64,000 bases of DNA from Nymphalis io (Eukaryota > Arthropoda > Insecta > Lepidoptera > Nymphalidae). The position numbers and the translations under genes were made by a program. The notes beneath the pieces are model-generated. The model saw nothing but the letters and a program-made list of their open reading frames with translations. It had not been told where the DNA came from and searched no databases. The DNA lies in NCBI RefSeq assembly GCF_905147045.1, contig NC_065889.1, positions 5,771,001-5,835,000 on the forward strand, in the 5' to 3' direction. Positions 56,581 to 64,000 of this stretch are shown here, piece by piece (position 1 is the stretch's first letter; every line of letters starts with the position of its first letter).

Positions 56581-57782
56581 GTAAAATTAGTTAATTGTTG
56601 TCTTATTAAACATATATTTGTTAAAACACATGACTCTCTAACTTTAAAATATTTTTGAATGAAATACTTTAAGCTTCCAAAATTGAATAACTTTCACTAT
56701 ACTTGCATATATAAAGATTTGACTTGAAAGAATGGAAAAAAACTCATTAAACACAGTTATAATCATGCGAGTTCGTTTAATTGCAGATTTACGAGGGTAA
56801 CATTGTTTTCACACAAAATGTTCATTTTCGGTTTAATCTATTCCGTTTCAGTCAGAGAGAGACAAATGGTCTGGTAATATGCGGAAAATGCCGCTTCACG
56901 CAACATTGCATCTGCAATGTTGTATGGCTCGCGTTCTCGATTGTGGGTATATGAAATTCAGATTAATAGTGTACATGGTCCATTTATTAAATACAGAGAT
57001 ATGGTTTGTCTTACAATTTACATATGTTTATGTAAGCAAGACTAAATAGACTATTACGTTTTCTGCGTATTAATAATAACAATAATTAAAATTTACATTA
57101 ACATATATATGTATATACAATACCCTTTTACTTTTCACATTCTAATATTAATATTAATTTAACGATACTGTATTTACATTTCAGTACTCATTTTTTCCAG
57201 TTTTTGATCAAACAACTCTTGAAATTATAATTTAGTTATACTTAAGAAATCTGCTTTATTCAATAATTATTTAAATCAAAACATCAATGACGATTAAAGT
57301 ATAAAATTGTGTATCTTTAATATAGCAGCAAATATTTATCATTTTATGAATCTTTAAATTAACGGTATTCTGTAAAACATTTGCTTAAAATTCAATTTCA
57401 AGAAGTTCAACGAAAGAGACAAGGCCAGAAAAGCCACCTGGGGGCGCATTTAGATTGAAATTTTCATTTTCTTTTTAAAAACACCGCCTTACGCCCCTTT
57501 CACCCTCCATAGCAGATTTACATGCGAAATTTCTACTTTTCTATGTTCTGAAATGTTTTATAAGATAAACTGTTTCCGCTTCGAAAACATGAAATGTAGC
57601 ATGCATTTAATATGGTGTCTAATATTTGCATAGATTTTCCATATGCATGAATACTATCATACCGCTGAGTACTTCTATTATCAATATTTAAATTATTCAT
57701 GTTTTATATTTGTTTATTTTTTTATTAGATATTTTATAACATACACGGTTAGGAGATGTGAAGTGTGATATATCAAGTAGTC
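56581..57782. other. AT-rich intronic sequence, no gene seen
   Basis: Nothing recognised. Confidence 0.45.
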
Positions 57783-58017
57783 GCAACAAAATGTCCGCTG
57801 GGCCAAGGCCTGCTTTGGTTTTGAATAAGGTGGGGAGTTTATTTCCCCACAATTCCGATTAATGGATACACCTGTGGCAGGTTTTTCGGCCCACCAACAA
57901 CGACATGAATTATAAATACAAATTAATGTCATGCAAACTTTGTGTAGTTTGCCCGACTTTGAACCTGCAATCATCGTTAAACATTCACGTGTCCTATAAA
58001 TTGGGCTATCTTGGCTG
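57783..58017 (-). mobile_element. SINE-A copy 9, old
   Basis: Antisense copy: aaaatgtccgctgggccaag (3' end), cacctgtggcagg, attataaatacaaattaatg and a decayed B box (gactttgaacctgc). Small deletions throughout. Confidence 0.72.
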
Positions 58018-58453
58018 TTTACAAATAGATAATATATAAATATATTTCAGTAGCATACTAAATTGAAATATATACATATATAATTAATTTACGTAGGTAT
58101 AAAAACAGTTAAAAGTTCACATTTTTAATTAAAAATATTATAAACTGTATTAAGTCTATATAGAATTTATCCTCTGTTTTAGAAGAGCACTGTCGCCTGA
58201 AATGCAAGTTTGTACGTAACTCGGGGACAGTAGGTTTAATTTGTAACCTTATTAGTATTGGTAAAGTAATGGTATTAGTTTATTGTAAAAATATACATAT
58301 TTTGCAATTTTGCCTAATTAGAATTATTGCTTATTTTATACGTACGCATGTATATGAGGACAGTTACAGTTTCCGATTCGTTTCTAATTATCTTTGAGTC
58401 TATCATATTGCAGTTATCTTGTCACTTATATAAAATTAATGAATACTATTCAC
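58018..58453. other. Intronic sequence just downstream of the candidate long first exon
   Basis: Lies on the intron side of the GAG/gtgaat donor. No repeats recognised. Confidence 0.4.
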
Positions 58454-58933
58454 CTCAATTGTCGTCTTCCCAGAGGCTTGCCATTTCATGAGATGTTCAC
58501 CCTTGAGAGACCAGCCGGGGGCATAGCTTATCAGACCCCCCGCGGCCCCCGCTTTGTTTCCCGTAGCTACGTCACTGCTTTCAGCTTTTTTCTTAGGGCT
58601 CGTCTGAAGCCGGAAAAAATTGCGTCCGTGAATCTTACAACTCTTAGAGGGTGAGAAGAAAAATGAACTTTTTTTGGGCGATTTTTCTTGCTCGTCGTTT
58701 GATTTAGATGTACTCGCTTCTTCGGGCGCATCTTTGATATCAGCTAATGCTTCACTGTGGGTGCTGGAACTAGGTTTTGGTCCCGAAGTTTCATCGGCGA
58801 CGAATAGTAAAGTGCGTTGTACGAAAGGTGTCGCTTTATTGTAGAATTCATACGGTTCTGGTACTCTGAAGCTGGCTGGTATGGTAGTGCGATGCGATTT
58901 CGATAATCTTCGCTCCATGTATTTTCTTGCCAT
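58454..58933 (-). CDS. Candidate long first coding exon, probably an alternative N-terminus of the same gene
   Basis: A minus-strand open frame of 160 codons begins MARKYMERRLSKSHR (ATG at 58933 in a GGCATGG context) and ends GKTTIE at a GAG/gtgaat donor, again in phase 0. Two in-frame upstream codons for Met give a slightly longer ORF, but this start has the better context. The first ~50 residues look folded (RVPEPYEFYNKATPFVQRT). Residues ~50-130 are rich in Ser, Lys, Glu and Pro and probably disordered, with basic KKK/PKK clusters. No known domain is recognised. The phase and orientation allow direct splicing to IYTDW at 7270 across a ~51-kb intron, but not to the internal-exon reading at 15694. 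GC content near 45-50% in ~30% GC surroundings and lack of transposon similarity support real coding. It could instead belong to another gene; the link to sick is inferred. Confidence 0.5.
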
Positions 58934-59179
58934 GCCATACACATACAACAATAAAATTTCACTAGTTACTTAATCACTGTACGCTATAAACTAAATTGTT
59001 TTTAAACGTTAGTAAAAAAAAAACAATCGGAATATAAAAGTTATATAAGCTACTTGGTTAAACATACTTACATAAGAAATAATATGTTTCTATAAAATAT
59101 GAAGGATTATTATAATTAAACATGATTATATAATACAGATATATAAGGCAAGGTATTTTATATAACTTTCAGTAATATT

Positions 59180-59300
59180 GTTTGAGAAGTGAAAGCCTTA
59201 TGGGTTGCAATTTTCACGCGGAGGCCGATCGATCGCTGTGCGTGGGTAAACATTGTACCCTAACCTTATTCGCACAAATTTATAATCACCTTTCTCAACA
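59180..59300 (-). promoter_or_regulatory. Possible promoter of the candidate long first exon
   Basis: On the minus strand gattataaattt (near 59283-59294) is followed by a GC-rich stretch with cgatcgatcgg and then ~300 bp to the ATG at 58933. The spacing and local GC content fit a core promoter plus 5' UTR, but no start site can be shown. Confidence 0.25.
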
Positions 59301-59454
59301 TCCTTATCACCAGACGATAAAGGTCAATTTAGGGGATATATTTGTCAGTTTATCGTTGTAAAACTCTTTCGGCAAGTAGGCAGTAGGTACAAACACTCCT
59401 TACATACAGAATAGCACTCGTCAAGAACTGCTTATGGAACAAGTATTGTTACAT

Positions 59455-59496
59455 TATTTTCAGACTTTTGACGTAAGTGTTATAAGTCTGAAAATA
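59455..59496. repeat. 13-bp inverted repeat with 16-bp loop
   Basis: tattttcagactt (59455-59467) and aagtctgaaaata (59484-59496) are exact reverse complements. Confidence 0.85.
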
Positions 59497-62273
59497 TCAA
59501 TACGTTTGATTTGATAGAAAAACAGTTTTAAAATTGTTTCATTTACGAATATCTAGTAAAGATAGATAATAATAATAATATTGTATTGTAAAGGGTATTA
59601 AAGTGAATTTAAATTTCAGTTAAATCGGTTGGTTGAGTCTGTTTTAAAATTCATTTGCAAACGTTTTTTATATACTACTCATTAAAAAATAAATATACAC
59701 ATTAAACTGTAATATAGAAGACGTACTTTTTGTGATGATAAATACGAATGATAATTAAATGACGTCAAGCTTTTGCTATTTTAGGTTCAAAATAAATAGT
59801 AAGACGTTGCTTGTAAAAATTGAGCTATTCATTTAATATATATTTACAGAAATGCGTTATAATTACAAAATATGACGAAAATTTCAACACACGTTTAAAT
59901 AAAATGGTTTTCCGTATCGTACTCAATCGACAAATTAATTTTAATTATTTAAGATTTTTTTATAATGGATTTATATTTACTTTCCTGAACGCTTATAATA
60001 TAAATAATATAAAATATTTTAATTGTTTGATGATGATTTGTATGTGATTTCAAGCGGTCAGTCGTTCTCACCCTTGTGTTATTGTCATCATAAACAGAAT
60101 GGGAGCCGTGTGATAAACTTTCGGTCCTGTTTTGTATGAGCAGCAATATAGAATTTATATTGGTCGGTTTATTATTTGTTTTCAGTAGGCCTTTTATGAA
60201 GGATGAGTACAATCCTTCATAAATTTTATAGGAATCAGTATAATGATTTAAATTAAACATATACAACATCATCATTATTTCTAGAATAAAATAAGCGGAG
60301 GGAAAATAATTAAAGAACAATATTATTATTTTTAATTTTTATTTGTTTATACATGCTACTAGTGAAAATCCTTGAAATAAGAATGATAAAACTCTGCATG
60401 GTGATAAAGTACTAACTAAAGTCATGATACTATTGCTGTTATTGTTTCCAGCTTCCGTCCGCGGCATAAACCACATGTGAGAGAAGAGGAGCAGGTGTTA
60501 GGTAGCCTGTCTTAAATCAGGATATAAGCTGTTTTCCATTCGTCTATTTTCGCATGATTGAGTAAAAACATATATTTCATATTTATAATATTACTATGAT
60601 TGGCCGCAAAAACTCATTCGATGCAGAATACAATAAATAATATATATATATATATATATATATTTCATTTTTAAACTATCTAAATTACCTACCAGAGCTA
60701 CTTACTAAGTTTACTTCTCCCTTTGGGATTGAGGTAAGTGTGATTAAATTTCAACATAATTAAAAAAATAATTACGTAAATGTTGGCGATGTAAGATTTA
60801 TCCGAGTATCAGAAATAGAAACAAATTCAGGTAGGTAATATCAACGAAGTCATTTGATCCGTTATTCCCAGTCGAATTCTTCCCCTTGCCTTTGTAAATA
60901 GCTTTCCGATCAGGGGGGCCTTATTACATTTCGATGACATGACGAATTGGAGATGACATATAGGGGCCCTGTACAATTGACCACAACTTGAGATGAAAGA
61001 AAAATTTCATTCATCTTGTGGTCCTTTAGTTTAGTTAAGATTTTGTATTTTAAATATTTATATTTAATATTAACTAAAGTGTATAAGTAGATATGTAACC
61101 ATTAACATGAATTGGAAACGAATACAGATATAAGCCTCAAACCTCCTCCTCAAGAGAAGAGAAAGCTTAAACCCATCAGTGGAAAATTTACATGTTGTTA
61201 ATTTTTCTTTTAACTTTTTACATATAATAAAGTGTTAAATAGGGAATTAGATTTTGGTTTTTACGTCAGTCTTTGATTAAATGTATTTCCTTTATTAAGA
61301 TCATTGAAAGTTTACATATAAATTAATAAGTAATGTATATAATATGATTCTAAAGCATACTATTTATAGCTTGCGTTATTTGTATCCATTACCACTTGAC
61401 GTCTTAACCCTTTCTGAGTATTTCAATCCGTATTTTACAATCAATCGGGCATGCACTGTTTAGGATCTAGTGATCTTTCTCTGTCAGTGTAGTTCAACGA
61501 ACCTATTTGTACGTTTGTGGATGTCAACAAAAAAAGACGTAATGGCTCCACAACTACCGCTTCAGAAATAGACATACACCCCAAAGAAGCGCGAACTTGA
61601 CAACGAAGCCGTGTGTTATATTTACCATCTCATTGTAGTCAGAAATAAACAGGAAATATACTTGCATTGAAATGCCTTTGATGGTTCACTAAATAAGAAT
61701 GACATTCCAAACATTCGAATTAAAATCGTTTGTTTGGAATATCTTGCATTTAAATTCAAATTCTTTCACTCAAATGTTCTTTTACAAGTTCTTTTAAGTC
61801 AAACGTTACTTTTGCTTTTCTGTAACATTTAATTTTATTAGCGACTTAGTAACAAAAAATATAGTTCTATATTAAACTAGAAAAAAAATTAAAACACATA
61901 TGTCGAATAATATATTTGTCGTTGTTTCTTTTATTTCATTTATTTTGGGCAAGTTATTTAAGTCTAACTTTAATGGATTTTGGACTCTTTGTAATTGGCA
62001 TTATGTGTATCTACCTAAGACTAAGATTGTTTATCTTTAAAATCAAATGATATATAACACTGATAGAGAGGTTATTAAATGTTTTCTAATTTACTACTTT
62101 AAGCAAATACGTCTATATGAGTTTCTATCATTTGTTTTGTAGCCAAACAGTAATATTTTATATTTATGTGTTATTGTAAGCTAATTTAATTACCTGCACG
62201 AGGATTGAATTAATTAATGAAATTACAGCATTCACAGGTATATAATATATACAGAATAGTTTATGGCTCCAAT

Positions 62274-62336
62274 CAGCGCCAATGTTAATGAATATCTGCT
62301 TATGAGCGGAGGTGACCACTAAACTATAAGTGGCCT
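62274..62336 (+). mobile_element. SINE-B copy 11, worn fragment
   Basis: cagcgccaatgttaatg and gaggtgaccactaaactata with agtggcc parallel the 3' third of SINE-B. Weak. Confidence 0.4.
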
Positions 62337-64000
62337 AGATATATACATACTACAAAAGCGCAAATCAAATTAATAAACAAATAAATTAATCTATTCTATC
62401 CACTAGGTCATCATGTCTATATTGCGTATGTCTGAATGTATCTATGTATATATGTCTGAATATTAAGAATATATACTACGTTCACTATTTGGTTCTTCGT
62501 ATTATTAAACTTTTACTGAGTTTAAGTTGGATATTGTAATATGTAGAAATATATTACGTGTTATAATAACTTTCAAAAATAACATATTATACGAAATAAC
62601 GGTAACCCGCGTAGTGACACGGCAACTTTAATTAAGATGTCGCGTCAAGAACCGAATTATGTTCCACACGACCCAAGGGAACCCCTTTTGCTTCCAAATA
62701 ACTGTCATATATTTATACTTAACTATACCATTTTAGTTTCTATCGCGCACGTAATAAGTACTACGATTGAATAATATATATATATTTGTCAGTAGCTTGA
62801 AGCAATGCGGTAGGTTTGGTCCAATATGAGTTATTGTCATATCTGACTGGGTAAGTAGGATAAACATAATTTAAGTAGGATTTATTAAGCAAGTCATTCG
62901 AATATAAACAAATAACAGGCTCTAAGGCGGAAGTTCCTAAATAGTTATAGATTATCCGGCAAACTTATTGAAAATTTAATAATTGTTTAAATAACTATTA
63001 AAAGTACATACATAGCATAGGTATTTTATGTATTTAAGATATTTATTTAAATATTTTGTTTTTATTTAACGCTATTGAATTTTATTTTTAAAGTTAATTT
63101 TTACTGTTCTACTGAGAAGATCCGGCTAGTAACTTACTTACTTGTAGTTACTGTTGTCCTTAATATAAATTACATTAACATAAGTATGCATCTGTGAATG
63201 TGCCGATAATCGTAGAACTTAGATTGTAAGGATGAATGACTTTGAATTAACAATTCGATATTTAAATACGTATGAAGTGTTCGTCTACAATTACTCCAAT
63301 TTAAATCTTAAATTATGCACGCATGTCAAGCATTACTACGAATCAACACCTCGTTAAAATGCAAATGGCCGCCCTTTGCTGGACTCAGGGCAATTACCTG
63401 ATTATTTAGCACAAAGTACAGGATCAGCTAGCCGGCTTAATATGACGCGTGAAATGCGGTAAGGGTTCAGCAGATTTATACCAATGTATTTTAATTTTAG
63501 TAACCTAGCCTCAACAGGTAAGCGTATTAATTTCAAGATAACTTGAATGATGTAATAGCATTAAGGACTTTAAGAATAGTCGTAAACGCGATCATTAAAA
63601 CAATATGTATAACGTTGGCATTATCAGAAGTATGGCGTCAGTCATTTAAACTTATATGACCTGTTCTTATCTGTTTGTAAATCTTGCAAGTCGCAACTGA
63701 AATTTAAGCAGCATCAATACCACCGATTTAAATAAAATTTTGCACATTTGTGTTACTGGTGATGATACAATCTATTGTATTAAATTTTGTAATTTGTTCG
63801 AAAACACTGAATTAAAAATGGTTTTATTATATTAATGTAATGACGTAGCGTAAAAATGTATACTCTATAATTTAATATTCATTTAAATAAAAATATTAAA
63901 TATATATATCACGATTTATAAGATTACGTTATGTAATCAATCTTATTGACAACTGATATTATTTTGCACGACACTAATCTTATGTTAAATATATATTAGC

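Larger units (their letters stand above)
7271..58453 (-). other. Very large intron(s) of the NAV/sickie gene, retroelement-rich
   Basis: This is the span between the CH exon acceptor and the most distal candidate first exon. For a transcript starting at the 15.7-kb exon, the intron is 7271-15693. It contains every LINE described here, most SINEs and the mariner relic. Apart from the 15.7-kb exon, no further minus-strand exon with canonical sites and a compatible phase could be found by eye. The intron extent is inferred from exon phase and orientation, not from transcripts. Confidence 0.5.
59301..64000. other. AT-rich sequence upstream of the candidate long first exon
   Basis: No exon seen. 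A (TA)n run lies at 60640-60662. A GC-richer patch at 63360-63470 and a stretch with ggggggcc/ggggccc motifs at 60910-60975 could be regulatory or worn repeats; neither is identified. Confidence 0.4.

Noticed and set aside
58744..58962. 72-codon minus-strand ORF in another frame of the 58-kb exon
   Set aside because: It overlaps the longer frame that has the better start context and a splice donor in phase.

Overview
The window is AT-rich eukaryotic DNA, almost certainly from a lepidopteran. Evidence: insect-type introns, many copies of tRNA-headed SINEs of the kind common in butterflies, an RTE LINE, a Jockey/CR1-type LINE and an R1-like LINE fragment. A nymphalid butterfly is my best guess, but that is recollection of repeat style, not a search. 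No bacterial genes, operons, CRISPR arrays, rRNA or intact tRNA genes are visible.

The host content is part of one large gene on the minus strand. The exon at 7088-7270 encodes the first half of a calponin-homology (CH) domain that closely matches vertebrate neuron navigators (NAV2/NAV3; Drosophila sickie), with canonical acceptor and donor sites. Two candidate first coding exons lie upstream, at 15694-15777 and 58454-58933. Both end in phase 0 at a GT donor and could join the CH exon as alternative N-termini. If so, most of the window is intron: about 8.4 kb for the short form and about 51 kb for the long form. The rest of the CH domain must lie left of position 1.

The introns are filled with retroelements. 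A 3.15-kb RTE LINE (44354-52474, plus) is bounded by a perfect 16-bp target-site duplication. It is split by a nested ~5-kb Jockey/CR1-type LINE (about 45325-50296). The nested element keeps both ORFs open: a PHD-finger/coiled-coil ORF1 of 342 aa and an endonuclease-reverse transcriptase ORF2 of 956 aa. The RTE carries at least two frameshifts. An R1-like LINE fragment on the minus strand abuts an RTE 3' tail on the plus strand at 11463-12436, and a mariner-type transposase relic lies near 14.1 kb.

Four short retroposon families recur. SINE-A is tRNA-derived with A/B boxes, and its 3' end resembles the 3' end of the RTE in this window. SINE-B is a ~280-bp poly(A) family with about eleven copies. 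SINE-C and SINE-D are tRNA-headed with (ATT)n-like tails. Several copies have clear target-site duplications; many are old fragments. The remainder is AT-rich intronic sequence with a few GC-rich, promoter-like blocks and several perfect hairpins.
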